DNA of 64,000 nucleotides, from NCBI GenBank assembly GCA_016718805.1, contig JADKCP010000001.1, positions 1,352,001 through 1,416,000 of the forward strand, in the 5' to 3' direction. The notes under the pieces were generated by a model, which saw only the letters and a program-made list of their open reading frames with translations, had not been told where the DNA came from and did not search any database. Made by a program: the position numbers and the translations under genes. Below, in pieces: positions 17,305 through 26,210 of this stretch. How positions within the stretch are numbered: position 1 is the first letter of the stretch; each line of letters opens with the position of its first letter. Source of the stretch: Bacteroidota bacterium. GTDB lineage: Bacteria > Bacteroidota > Bacteroidia > UBA4408.

Positions 17305-18801
17305 TTATTTTTTTGACTTGATAAAGTATGCTACTCCCGCATGTATTCCGCATTTTGTCCAGTTTTGAGTTAACCCATATTCGCTTGAAAATACTGAAGT
17401 TGGATAAGTTTGATAATAAGGAGAAATTGTTAATGCAAGATTTTTAGTTATTTCATAGGCCGCATTTATTCCTATCATATATCCGATGCCTAATTGTTTT
17501 TTGTAATTAGTTCGACTCATTTCTGCATCCAACTCGGTATAATTTTTAGGATTAATTTCAGTTCCTTTTTTAGTAAACAAACAATTAATGCGAATACCGG
17601 TATACATTCCCAAACGAACTTTCGTCAATAAAAAGTCATAACCAGCAAGTATAGGTATATCCAAAAGTGTATACTGCATGTTGCTGCTAACTTGATTTGT
17701 AGTGTTACTAATGGTAATTAATGTGTCGTAATTTTTAATTACTAATGGTAAGTTAAAAGGGTCTTGCAATGAATAAAAGTTAGAAACCGAATCAATGTAA
17801 ATTTCTTTTATTTCTTGTTCATGCACTAAGCTATACTTGCGGCTAAGTGTAGACCAGCTCAAGCCGCCCTTGAGATAAACTCTCTTGGTAAAATAATAAC
17901 TCAGGAGCAATTCTCCACTCATGGCCCTTTGGTAAGTTGTACTGCTATCCATACGAGCCGAAAACCCTGGAACAGTATTATCTCTATTTTTAAAGAAATA
18001 ATAATCCGGGCCCAACATTGCTTCGATTCTCAATTTGGGTGATTTGGATTTTTCAATTGGCAGTTGTGCTACTGTTGCTAAAAGCATGTTATCGGCCTTC
18101 TTTATCTTGTTTGTATCCACAGTTGGAAGGGGCTGAGTAGTATCTGCAACTGATTCATTCGTTTGCATTTGTTTAGTATTCACTGTCGATGCAGAAGTGT
18201 TTAATGAAGAATCTACACTTGGAAGTTTTATACTTGTTGCATTCGACAAAGGAGCTGATAAAACGGGTTCTTCAGGTTTAGTGGGGTTAAGTGTAACTGT
18301 GGATGATAACAATATTTCAGGAGCACTAACAGTTGACTCAATAATACTTTTAGAATTAGTAGAAGTGACCGGTATTATAGAAGATTGGCTAGTAACCTGA
18401 TTTTTTGTTGATTTGGCAATGTCATGCATAGGTTCTTTTGCCCCTTCATTCATTGTAACGATTGGCTCATTTACAGAATTTGTGTTTGAAGTGATAGGTT
18501 GTTTAAAAGAACTTTCAGTACCTAGTGATGAACTATCGGTGCTGATGGTTTGGGTAGTACTCGTTGCAGGTGAAATGGGTGAAATTTTTGAAGTATTGCA
18601 GAAAGGCAAAACCAGGAGTAACATCACCATAACATCTGCTAAAGCAAACCAGGTAAGTTTAGAACGAATTAAATCAAAGCCATTCTCTGGCGCAGGTAAT
18701 TTAGTTTCAATTCTACTCCATAAATCATCCGGTACTTTTTCCGAGTAGGAATATAATTTACTCCTAATTTTATTTTCCAAATTATCGCTTTCTTCTTTCA
18801 T
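17305..18801 (-). CDS. Putative anti-sigma factor with C-terminal outer-membrane-type beta-barrel
   Basis: 498 residues. A short charged N-terminus (about 1-45; ENKIRSKLYSYSEKVPDDLW) resembles the cytoplasmic sigma-binding part of barrel-type anti-sigma proteins. One transmembrane helix (about 51-67) follows, then a Ser/Thr/Pro-rich periplasmic linker of about 180 residues. The C-terminal part (about 255-498) alternates in beta fashion (RIEAMLGPDYYFFKN; GELLLSYYFTKRVYLKGGLS) like a porin-family barrel. Its ATG overlaps the TGA of the ECF sigma gene (ATGA), so the two are coupled. The inference is that it holds the sigma factor at the membrane and releases it on an envelope signal. The barrel topology is not proven. 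Confidence 0.65.
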   Translation of the reverse strand: MKEESDNLENKIRSKLYSYSEKVPDDLWSRIETKLPAPENGFDLIRSKLTWFALADVMVMLLLVLPFCNTSKISPISPATSTTQTISTDSSSLGTESSFKQPITSNTNSVNEPIVTMNEGAKEPMHDIAKSTKNQVTSQSSIIPVTSTNSKSIIESTVSAPEILLSSTVTLNPTKPEEPVLSAPLSNATSIKLPSVDSSLNTSASTVNTKQMQTNESVADTTQPLPTVDTNKIKKADNMLLATVAQLPIEKSKSPKLRIEAMLGPDYYFFKNRDNTVPGFSARMDSSTTYQRAMSGELLLSYYFTKRVYLKGGLSWSTLSRKYSLVHEQEIKEIYIDSVSNFYSLQDPFNLPLVIKNYDTLITISNTTNQVSSNMQYTLLDIPILAGYDFLLTKVRLGMYTGIRINCLFTKKGTEINPKNYTELDAEMSRTNYKKQLGIGYMIGINAAYEITKNLALTISPYYQTYPTSVFSSEYGLTQNWTKCGIHAGVAYFIKSKK

Positions 18802-19337
18802 GCGAATGTAATTTCACTTTGTTTTAATTTTTCTTGAAGTGCATTTTTAGCCTTCGAAAATTGCGAACGAGAAGTGCCTTCATTAATTTTTAGCAAGTCA
18901 GCAATTTCTTTATGGCTATATCCTTCAATAACATATAGATTAAATACAGTTTTATAACCATCAGGTAAACTGTCAATTAATTGCAACAAATCTTTTTCAC
19001 TTAGGCGATCAATTGCTGAGGCTTCGGTGTTATTTAATTTAACCTCACTAATATCAACCTGATTGTAATGTGCAGTTGGCAACCTAAAACTCGACAATGC
19101 AGTGTTTACTATAATTCGTCTTATCCAACCTTCAAATGCCCCTTGATTTCGAAAAGATGAAATAGATTTAAATATTTTGATAAAACCTTCTTGGAGCAAA
19201 TCCTCTGCAGGTGTATGATTGCTTTCATAGCGTCTACAAACAGCGAGCATTTTACCGGCATACTTTTCAAAAAGTGCCCGCTGACAATGCCTGTCATTTG
19301 CAATACAACCCTTTATTAGCTCTTCGTCGGTATACAC
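18798..19337 (-). CDS. ECF-type RNA polymerase sigma factor
   Basis: About 179 residues from the GTG at 19337 (VYTDEELIKGCIANDRHCQR), which I prefer because it gives the normal ECF N-terminus; a TTG at 19388 would add 17 residues. Region 2 (ALFEKYAGKMLAVCRRYESN, AEDLLQEGFIKIFKSISSFR, GAFEGWIRRIIVN) and region 4 (LPDGYKTVFNLYVIEGYSHK, EIADLLKINEGTSRSQFSKA) are complete. It directs RNA polymerase to a small regulon, probably under control of the coupled downstream membrane protein. The target promoter is unknown. Confidence 0.9.
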   Translation of the reverse strand: MYTDEELIKGCIANDRHCQRALFEKYAGKMLAVCRRYESNHTPAEDLLQEGFIKIFKSISSFRNQGAFEGWIRRIIVNTALSSFRLPTAHYNQVDISEVKLNNTEASAIDRLSEKDLLQLIDSLPDGYKTVFNLYVIEGYSHKEIADLLKINEGTSRSQFSKAKNALQEKLKQSEITFA

Positions 19338-19469
19338 TTTACTATAGGAAACGCATGAATTAAGAAGTAAGATACTTTTTTTTAGCAAAACGTTGCCTGC
19401 TGATAAAACAATTTTTTCAACTTGTGAAAAACTACTTTAGAGATTAAATTTTTACTTCTTTAATTAAAT

Positions 19470-19477
19470 TACTTTTG
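19470..19477 (+). promoter_or_regulatory. Possible -7 box for purD
   Basis: TACTTTTG, an exact TAnnTTTG match 21 bases before the purD ATG. No clear TTG at the right distance. Confidence 0.3.
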
Positions 19478-19498
19478 AAGCAAAATTTTGAGCTTTAC

Positions 19499-20776
19499 AT
19501 GAATGTTTTAATACTTGGTTCAGGAGGGCGTGAACATGCTTTTGCATGGAAAATAGCCCAATCTAAAAAACTCAAACAATTGTACTGTCTGCCCGGTAAT
19601 GCCGGTACAGCGCAGCATGCGATAAATGTACCTTTGTCGGAAACCGATTTTGAAGGAATAAAAAAATGGGTACTTGAAAAGCACATTACTTTAGTTCTGG
19701 TAGGACCTGAAGTACCTCTTGTAAAAGGAGTTCATGATTTTTTTCTTGCTGATGAAGCCTTGAAAAAGGTGAAAGTGATTGGACCTACACGACAAGCTGC
19801 ACAACTGGAAGGAAGTAAGGATTTTTCCAAAAAGTTTATGCTTCGTCATAACATTCCTACTGCAAAATACCGCACAATTATATCTCAAAACATTAGTGAA
19901 GGATACGAATTTTTAGAAAGTTTGGAAGCTCCTTATGTGCTAAAAGCCGATGGATTAGCAGCAGGGAAAGGGGTCGTAATTTTGAACGAGTTAGGACTGG
20001 CTAAAAAAGAATTAAATAGCATGCTCCATAATAATAAATTTGGTGATGCTGGCAATGTGGTTGTTATTGAAGAATTTTTAAAAGGCATCGAACTTTCTGT
20101 ATTTGTTTTAACCGATGGTGTATCCTATAAAATATTGCCATCGGCTAAAGATTACAAACGAATAGGAGAGGGCGACACAGGACCCAATACCGGCGGAATG
20201 GGCGCTGTGAGTCCGGTTCCATTTGCAAACAATGAGTTTATGCAAAAGGTTGAACAGCAAATTATTATCCCAACAATTAAAGGCCTGAAAAAAGAAAAAA
20301 TAAAGTACTCTGGCTTTATTTTTATTGGCTTAATGAATGTAAAAGGAAATCCTTTTGTAATCGAATACAACTGTCGTATGGGCGATCCCGAAACGGAGGT
20401 TGTAATTCCACTTATTGAATCCGACTTTTTAACCTTGATGCATAGTGTGGGTAACAAAACGTTAGGTAAACAAGAGTTAGTGGTATCAGGTAAAACTGCA
20501 GCTACTGTGATGTTAGTTTCAGGAGGCTATCCCGATGAATATAAAAAAGGAATACCAATTAATGGAATTGATAAAGTAATTGGTAGCACTGTATTTCACG
20601 CCGGAACCTTGCAGCATGAAAATAAATTGAAAACCAACGGTGGTAGAGTTATGGCAGTTACTTCGTTGGCAACTAACATAAGCGATGCTGTAGCAATATC
20701 GCTAGAAAATGCAGCAAAAATTGATTTTGACGGAAAGTATTATCGAAAGGATATTGGTAAGGATTTACTTCTGTAA
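19499..20776 (+). CDS. purD: Phosphoribosylamine-glycine ligase
   Basis: 425 residues from the ATG at 19499 (MNVLILGSGGREHAFAWKIA), the canonical GARS N-terminus; an upstream in-frame TTG at 19475 is not needed. The ATP-grasp core is complete: LKADGLAAGKGVVILNE, GDTGPNTGGMGAVSPVP and EYNCRMGDPETEVVIPLIES. It makes glycinamide ribonucleotide from phosphoribosylamine, glycine and ATP in purine synthesis. Its last 12 bases overlap the 3' end of the convergent DUF6341-like gene. purQ lies about 1.3 kb downstream. Confidence 0.97.
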   Translation: MNVLILGSGGREHAFAWKIAQSKKLKQLYCLPGNAGTAQHAINVPLSETDFEGIKKWVLEKHITLVLVGPEVPLVKGVHDFFLADEALKKVKVIGPTRQAAQLEGSKDFSKKFMLRHNIPTAKYRTIISQNISEGYEFLESLEAPYVLKADGLAAGKGVVILNELGLAKKELNSMLHNNKFGDAGNVVVIEEFLKGIELSVFVLTDGVSYKILPSAKDYKRIGEGDTGPNTGGMGAVSPVPFANNEFMQKVEQQIIIPTIKGLKKEKIKYSGFIFIGLMNVKGNPFVIEYNCRMGDPETEVVIPLIESDFLTLMHSVGNKTLGKQELVVSGKTAATVMLVSGGYPDEYKKGIPINGIDKVIGSTVFHAGTLQHENKLKTNGGRVMAVTSLATNISDAVAISLENAAKIDFDGKYYRKDIGKDLLL

Positions 20777-20950
20777 ATCCATGTTGTTTGATTTGAAGCG
20801 GTCTTTATTTTTAACCAAATACCACATCCAAATAAAATTAGCAATTGTCATAATTATGCTAAAAAGTATATTTGAAGATGCACCAATTGTTTGTAATGCT
20901 GGGAAAATTGATTCAAAAAAATCACCAATTCCATGAAATACAGCTGTCAT
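20765..20950 (-). CDS. Small membrane protein, DUF6341-like
   Basis: 61 residues from the ATG at 20950 (MTAVFHGIGDFFESIFPALQ), with one or two hydrophobic helices (about 20-45) and a basic tail. It resembles the short DUF6341 proteins that I recall next to DUF6427 and purD in Flavobacteriia. Upstream ATGs at 21004 and 21061 would extend it, but they would collide with the divergent DUF6427 gene and lie beyond a plausible promoter. Function unknown. Confidence 0.65.
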   Translation of the reverse strand: MTAVFHGIGDFFESIFPALQTIGASSNILFSIIMTIANFIWMWYLVKNKDRFKSNNMDLQK

Positions 20951-20971
20951 AATTTTTTGATTATAGATTTG
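20944..20971 (+). promoter_or_regulatory. Possible promoter for the DUF6427 gene
   Basis: TAGATTTG at 20964-20971 (exact TAnnTTTG) with CTG at 20944-20946, 17 bases upstream, standing in for the TTG box. It lies 31 bases before the ATG at 21003. Confidence 0.35.
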
Positions 20972-20976
20972 TGCAA

Positions 20977-20984
20977 CAAATGTA
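20977..20984 (-). promoter_or_regulatory. Possible -7 box for the DUF6341-like gene
   Basis: The minus strand reads TACATTTG, an exact TAnnTTTG match 26 bases upstream of the ATG at 20950. It supports that start over longer ones and overlaps the divergent promoter region of DUF6427. Confidence 0.35.
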
Positions 20985-21002
20985 AAAATAATTTTAAAAC
21001 TC

Positions 21003-21989
21003 ATGTTGGTAGGTTTTTTTAAACGTAATTCTACTTCTTCGGTTTTGGTGGTTCCGGGCATAGCGCTTGCCTTGTGGGCTATTGGTTTTGTGCACCCTAC
21101 GGCTGCGATAAATAAAAATACGATGCCGCTGTTTGATTGGTTATGCAGAGCAACCCAAAGTTATCCGCTTCTACAAGTTATTCTTGCGTTGGTTATTGTT
21201 ATTGCTGAAGCTTTTTTGGTGAATCATATATGTGATAAATACAACATACTTTCTAAAAAGACAAATTTACCTGCTTTATTATATGTGGTATTAATGAGTT
21301 GTTGCAAGCTATTTTTGGGATTGCATCCTTTGCTGTTGGCCAATTTGTTTATTCTATTAAGCATCAACCGAATTTTTAGTTCCTATCATAAAGAGGAAGC
21401 ATTTGCTCACGTGTTTGATGCAGGTTTTTATATTGGAATAGCCTCCTTATTTTATTTTCCGGCTGCAATTTTATTTCCAATGGTTTGGGTGGGTTTAATT
21501 GTAATCCGAACTTTTGTATGGCGCGAATGGATAATCTCATTTATAGGATTATTGTTGCCATATCTGTTTATTACAACTTATTATTTTTGGTATGAAAAGC
21601 TGAATTTTTTTCTAGTCGATAAAATATTTTATCCTTCATCGGATGCGAAATATAGTATTGAAACCGAGCCATTTTCCTTTATTGCTTTGGCGGTATTTTT
21701 AGTAGCATTTTTACTACTTTCCTTTTTTAAACTCACACGTGGATTACCTGTAAATACTATACTTTCGCGAAATATTTTAGTTGTTTTCAGCTGGATGTTG
21801 GCCTTGTCATTTTTAGCATTTTTAATGGCACCGGTTTTAAACTTGCGCTATTTTTCATTCATGGCAATTCCCTATGCAATTTATGCTTCTCATTATTTAC
21901 TTAGTGCTAAAAGAGCCTGGTGGAGTGAACTAGTTTTTAGCTCCTTTTTACTCCTAATTATACTTAATTATATTTTTTACAACAGTTAA
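21003..21989 (+). CDS. Polytopic membrane protein, DUF6427-like
   Basis: 328 residues with about eight to ten predicted transmembrane helices (for example around 13-32, 58-78, 87-105, 140-170 and 180-197) and the N-terminal MLVGFFKRNSTSSVLVVPGI typical of DUF6427 as I know it. This is an inner-membrane protein of unknown function, conserved beside DUF6341 and purD in Flavobacteriia. It is divergent from the DUF6341-like gene and followed by purQ after 48 bases. Confidence 0.7.
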   Translation: MLVGFFKRNSTSSVLVVPGIALALWAIGFVHPTAAINKNTMPLFDWLCRATQSYPLLQVILALVIVIAEAFLVNHICDKYNILSKKTNLPALLYVVLMSCCKLFLGLHPLLLANLFILLSINRIFSSYHKEEAFAHVFDAGFYIGIASLFYFPAAILFPMVWVGLIVIRTFVWREWIISFIGLLLPYLFITTYYFWYEKLNFFLVDKIFYPSSDAKYSIETEPFSFIALAVFLVAFLLLSFFKLTRGLPVNTILSRNILVVFSWMLALSFLAFLMAPVLNLRYFSFMAIPYAIYASHYLLSAKRAWWSELVFSSFLLLIILNYIFYNS

Positions 21990-22010
21990 AACTAGCGAAT
22001 ATATTATCCT

Positions 22011-22018
22011 TATTTTTG
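22011..22018 (+). promoter_or_regulatory. Possible -7 box for purQ
   Basis: TATTTTTG, an exact TAnnTTTG match 19 bases before the purQ ATG. The -33 box is not recognisable. Confidence 0.3.
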
Positions 22019-22037
22019 TCGAACTAATAAAAATGAA

Positions 22038-22733
22038 ATGAAATTTGGTGTAGTGGTTTTTCCGGGATCCAATTGTGATCAGGATATGGTATATGTATTA
22101 CAAAGCATAATGAAACAAAGGGTTGTTCAACTCTGGCACAAGGACAGCGACTTACAAGGTTGTGACTTTATTGTTTTACCCGGTGGATTTTCATTTGGAG
22201 ATTACTTGCGATCGGGAGCTATTGCCCGTTTTTCGCCTATAATGGAAAAAGTGATTGAGTTTGCTAATGCAGGTGGTAATGTGTTGGGTATATGTAACGG
22301 CTTTCAAATATTATGTGAAGCAGGTTTATTACCTGGAGCATTACTTCATAATACTTCACAAAAATTTATTTCGAAAAATACCTATATAAAATCGCAAACT
22401 TCCAATTCGCGAGTAACTGCTGCCATCAATAAAAATAAAGCGCTTTGCATACCAATTGCTCATGGCGAAGGTCGCTATTTTACAGATGCCGAAACATTGA
22501 AAAAGTTGAACAATCAGGATCAGATTTTATTTCGCTATTGCGACCAACATGGTGCAATAAACGATGCTGCTAATCCCAATGGTTCACTTGAAAATATTGC
22601 AGGAATTTGCAATCATCAACGCAACGTATTTGGCATGATGCCACATCCCGAAAGAGCTGCCGATAAAGAGTTACGTAATGTTGATGGGAAATTAATATTT
22701 GATTCAATTCTTAGTTTAGTTAAGTCTTATTAA
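22038..22733 (+). CDS. purQ: Phosphoribosylformylglycinamidine synthase, glutaminase subunit PurQ
   Basis: 231 residues, class I glutamine amidotransferase. The N-terminal MKFGVVVFPGSNCDQD motif is typical. The nucleophile elbow VLGICNGFQILCEAGLLPGA carries the catalytic cysteine, and MMPHPERAAD supplies the His and Glu of the triad. It hydrolyses glutamine and delivers ammonia to PurL for FGAM synthesis. A free-standing PurQ implies the split PurS/PurQ/PurL form, whose partners are not in this window. Confidence 0.95.
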   Translation: MKFGVVVFPGSNCDQDMVYVLQSIMKQRVVQLWHKDSDLQGCDFIVLPGGFSFGDYLRSGAIARFSPIMEKVIEFANAGGNVLGICNGFQILCEAGLLPGALLHNTSQKFISKNTYIKSQTSNSRVTAAINKNKALCIPIAHGEGRYFTDAETLKKLNNQDQILFRYCDQHGAINDAANPNGSLENIAGICNHQRNVFGMMPHPERAADKELRNVDGKLIFDSILSLVKSY

Positions 22734-22903
22734 TAGTTCAAAGCAACTATTTTTTTAAGTAGTATTGAACTTAATTGATTTGTGAAAATTTCCATATTAC
22801 CGGTATAAGTGTATTGCTGTTTATAAATTCATTTTGAGCAACTGTATTCTAAATTCTAATTTCATTAGTTTTGCCTGTAATCCAATAAATAGTTTGTTAC
22901 AAC

Positions 22904-23338
22904 ATGCAGGTTAAAATTATTAATCAATCTTCAAATGCACTTCCCGAATATGCTACATTGGCTTCTGCCGGAATGGATATTCGTGCCTTTATAACTCAAA
23001 ATATAGTGCTTCATCCGGGCGAACGTGTGCTTATACCAACAGGTTTATTTATTGAATTACCGGTTGGAACTGAAGCGCAAATTCGACCACGCAGTGGCTT
23101 GGCGTTTAAAAATGGAGTAACTGTGCTTAACGCACCAGGTACAATTGATGCTGATTATCGTGGGGAAATTAAGGTACTTTTAATAAATTTGTCGAAGGTT
23201 GATTTTACCATACAAAATGGCGAACGCATTGCTCAATTAATAGTTGCAAAACACGAACGTGTGCAATGGGAAACAGTTGATAATATTAATGAAACTGCAA
23301 GAGGAGCCGGAGGTTTTGGTCATACCGGAAAGGTATAA
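22904..23338 (+). CDS. dut: dUTP diphosphatase
   Basis: 144 residues, homotrimeric dUTPase family with motifs in order: ASAGMDIRA, RPRSGLAFKNGVTVLNAPGT, IDADYRGEIKVLLIN, ERIAQLIV and the C-terminal GAGGFGHTGKV P-loop-like motif. It hydrolyses dUTP to dUMP, preventing uracil incorporation and feeding dTMP synthesis. It begins a plus-strand run through the EnvC-like gene. Confidence 0.97.
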   Translation: MQVKIINQSSNALPEYATLASAGMDIRAFITQNIVLHPGERVLIPTGLFIELPVGTEAQIRPRSGLAFKNGVTVLNAPGTIDADYRGEIKVLLINLSKVDFTIQNGERIAQLIVAKHERVQWETVDNINETARGAGGFGHTGKV

Positions 23339-23405
23339 TTCCTTATAGTTGGAAAGCGAATAAAATGGATTTAAATAGAATTAACTAACATAGAAAAAAA
23401 TATTT

Positions 23406-24410
23406 ATGAAAATTATTGTACCAATGGCAGGAATGGGAAAACGCATGCGACCGCATACGCTAACTGTTCCTAAACCCTTATTGCCTATAGCCGGAAAACC
23501 TACTGTTCAGCGTTTGGTTGAAGACATCGCTAAAGTTTGCAACGAAAAAATTGAAGAGGTTAATTTTATCATCGGTCGTTTCGGTGCTGAAGCTGAAGCA
23601 AATCTTATTAAAGTTGCTGAAAGTATTGGTGCTAAAGGAAAAATCTCGTACCAAGATCAAGCTTTGGGCACGGCTCATGCAATTTTGTGCGCTAAAGAAT
23701 CGCTGAAAGGTAAAGTTATTGTTGCATTTGCAGATACTTTGTTTAAAGCCGATTTTAAACTAGATGAAGGAAATGATGGTACCATTTGGGTTCAAAAAAT
23801 TGAGGATCCTCGCATGTTTGGTGTGGTTAAGGTAAATGCCGACAACATCATTACCGATTTTGTTGAAAAGCCCGAAGAGTTTGTAAGCGATTTAGCTATT
23901 ATTGGTATTTATTATTTTAGAGATGGAGAATACCTGAACCGTGAATTACAATACCTGTTGGATAATAATATTATGGAAAAGGGCGAGTATCAATTGACCA
24001 ATGCCCTTGAAAACATGAAACAACAAGGTGCTAAATTTATTCCGGGCCGCATTAGCGAATGGCTCGATTGCGGTAATAAAGATTCATCCGTTTTTACAAA
24101 TCAACGTTATTTAGAATACATAAAAAATGAAAAGCTAGTTGCTGATTCTGCTAAAATAATTGACTCTGTTATCATTCCACCATGCTATATTGGCGAAAAT
24201 GTGGAACTTAAAAATGCAGTTGTTGGACCACATGTTTCTATTGGAAACAATAGTTCGGTTCACAATTCAGTGGTACGAAACAGTATTATTCAAACAAATG
24301 CAAAAATCAATCATGGTTTGATTGAAAATTCAATGTTTGGTAATTTTTCGGTATATCATGGAAAATCAACAGATTTGAGTGTAGGTGACTATACTGTTAT
24401 AAAAGGTTAA
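23406..24410 (+). CDS. Sugar-phosphate nucleotidyltransferase
   Basis: 334 residues. The nucleotidyltransferase signature at the N-terminus is intact (MKIIVPMAGMGKRMRPHTLT, then VPKPLLPIAGKP), followed by DQALGTAHAILCAKESL and the metal-binding FADTLF. A C-terminal left-handed beta-helix stretch (IIPPCYIGENVELKNAVVGP) is visible. The family makes NDP-sugars, typically dTDP-glucose or UDP-GlcNAc-like products; the nucleotide and sugar cannot be fixed from sequence. It sits between dut and a TPR lipoprotein, an arrangement I know from other Bacteroidota. Confidence 0.85.
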   Translation: MKIIVPMAGMGKRMRPHTLTVPKPLLPIAGKPTVQRLVEDIAKVCNEKIEEVNFIIGRFGAEAEANLIKVAESIGAKGKISYQDQALGTAHAILCAKESLKGKVIVAFADTLFKADFKLDEGNDGTIWVQKIEDPRMFGVVKVNADNIITDFVEKPEEFVSDLAIIGIYYFRDGEYLNRELQYLLDNNIMEKGEYQLTNALENMKQQGAKFIPGRISEWLDCGNKDSSVFTNQRYLEYIKNEKLVADSAKIIDSVIIPPCYIGENVELKNAVVGPHVSIGNNSSVHNSVVRNSIIQTNAKINHGLIENSMFGNFSVYHGKSTDLSVGDYTVIKG

Positions 24411-24449
24411 TTAATAAATAATTTACCATTGTTTAGTTAATTTCGAAGG

Positions 24450-26204
24450 ATGAACAAGAATTCACGTATACTTTTTTTACTTGCAATTGGCCTAAGCTGG
24501 CTTGTTGCTTGTTCTCCGGCCAATAAATCCGGTAGCACGGCTACAAAGTCTAAAAGGTCCTCTACCTCAAAGCTATCCGATCAGCAGCACATGTTATTCG
24601 ATCGCCTTTTTTATGATGCGAACAAAGAAAAAATGTTGAATAACTTTCCGGAAGCTGCAAATTTATTCAGGAAATGTTTGCAGATAGATCCTTCAAGCGC
24701 TGCAAGCATGTATGAACTTGCTAATTTGCTGTATGTAAAAGGCGATTATGTAAATGCAGAATCTTATTGTCGTTCTGCACTTACACTACAACCTCAAAAT
24801 GAATGGTATCAATCCTTGTATGCCGATGCACTTACACGTAATAAAAAATTTGCGGATGCTATAAAAGTGCGTGAAAAAATGTGCAGCCAATTTCCCGATA
24901 GGCTAGATTTAAAGTATGATTTAGCAACAGCATATTGGTATGCATCTCGATTTGACGAAGCCATTGATACGTATAATGAAATCGAAAAAATTAGTGGTAT
25001 TAATCGAGAATTGATTGAACGAAAAAAATTAATTTATATTCAACAAAATAAATTAGATAAAGCAATAATTGAAGTAAAGAAACTTATTGATAGCGATCCA
25101 AGTCAGGTGATGTATTATGGCATGTTGGCTGAATTATATGCAGCCAACAAAATGAATGAGAAGGCAATGGAAATGTATCAAATGATTTTAAAAATTGAGC
25201 CGGAAAATGCCATGGTTCACTTGATGTTGAGTGATTATTATGGACATCAGAAACAACCCGAAAAGGCATTTGAAGAAATGAAATTAGCCTTTAACAATGC
25301 AGGTCTCGAGATTGAAGTAAAAATTAAACAATTGCTTCCTTACTATTCCAATGCTGAGTTTAATGATACTATTAAATCGCAGGCATTTGAATTATTAACT
25401 ATACTTGAAAAGACACATCCTAAAGAAGCAATGGCTTTTTCAATTTATGGAGATTTTTTGTATCGTGATAAAAAATTTACGGAAGCAAAAGACAAGTATA
25501 AAAAGGCCGTTGAGCTTGATAAGGACAAGCAATCCATTTGGATTCAGTTACTTTTTGTTGAATCTCAAATAAACGATTACCAAGCTATGCTTACCGATAG
25601 CAAGGAGGCCATGGAATTATTCCCCAATGAGCCAACTACTTTCTTTTTCAACGGAGTGGCAAATTTGCAATTGGGAGACAACAAAGCTGCAATAAAATCA
25701 CTTGAGAAAGGAGTGGATCTTGTGGTGGAAAATAAAACATTTGAAGGACAATTTTATGCAAATTTAGGGGATGCCTATTACCGAGATAAGCAAATGGGGA
25801 AATCAGATTCGGCATATGAAAAGGCGCTTGAGATTAATCCAAAGGATACTTATGTGTTAAACAATTACAGCTATTACCTTTCACTCCGCAATGTTGATTT
25901 AGACAAAGCGGAAACGATGTCGCGACAGGCTAACGAACTTGAACCAGAAAATGGTAATTCACAAGATACTTATGCTTGGATTTTATATGCGCAAAAGAAA
26001 TACTTGGATGCTAAAATTTGGATTGAAAAAGCTATTGTAAATGAAGGAGATAAAAATCCTGTTATCCTTGAACACTACGGTGATATTTTGTTTAAATTAA
26101 ATGAGAAGAACAAAGCTCTTGAATATTGGATGAAGGCAAAAGATGCCGGAAAAGGTTCTGATTTTTTAGAGAAAAAAATAAATGAAAAAACTCTTTTTGA
26201 ATAA
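24450..26204 (+). CDS. TPR-repeat lipoprotein
   Basis: 584 residues. The lipoprotein signal has a lipobox cysteine near residue 21 (LSWLVACSP). A low-complexity Ser/Thr/Lys segment is followed by about ten to twelve tetratricopeptide units across the remaining length (for example EAANLFRKCLQIDPSSAASM, KAMEMYQMILKIEPENAMVH and KSDSAYEKALEINPKDTYVL). It is probably anchored in the outer membrane facing the periplasm and acting as a protein scaffold. It is followed after six bases by the DUF4292 gene and then by EnvC, a conserved Bacteroidota trio. Its specific partners are unknown. Confidence 0.85.
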   Translation: MNKNSRILFLLAIGLSWLVACSPANKSGSTATKSKRSSTSKLSDQQHMLFDRLFYDANKEKMLNNFPEAANLFRKCLQIDPSSAASMYELANLLYVKGDYVNAESYCRSALTLQPQNEWYQSLYADALTRNKKFADAIKVREKMCSQFPDRLDLKYDLATAYWYASRFDEAIDTYNEIEKISGINRELIERKKLIYIQQNKLDKAIIEVKKLIDSDPSQVMYYGMLAELYAANKMNEKAMEMYQMILKIEPENAMVHLMLSDYYGHQKQPEKAFEEMKLAFNNAGLEIEVKIKQLLPYYSNAEFNDTIKSQAFELLTILEKTHPKEAMAFSIYGDFLYRDKKFTEAKDKYKKAVELDKDKQSIWIQLLFVESQINDYQAMLTDSKEAMELFPNEPTTFFFNGVANLQLGDNKAAIKSLEKGVDLVVENKTFEGQFYANLGDAYYRDKQMGKSDSAYEKALEINPKDTYVLNNYSYYLSLRNVDLDKAETMSRQANELEPENGNSQDTYAWILYAQKKYLDAKIWIEKAIVNEGDKNPVILEHYGDILFKLNEKNKALEYWMKAKDAGKGSDFLEKKINEKTLFE

Positions 26205-26210
26205 GGCTTG

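Noticed and set aside
22735..22771. Imperfect hairpin after purQ (AGTTCAA...TTGAACT)
   Set aside because: The stem is weak and interrupted and the T-run lies in the loop, not after the stem; not convincing as a terminator.
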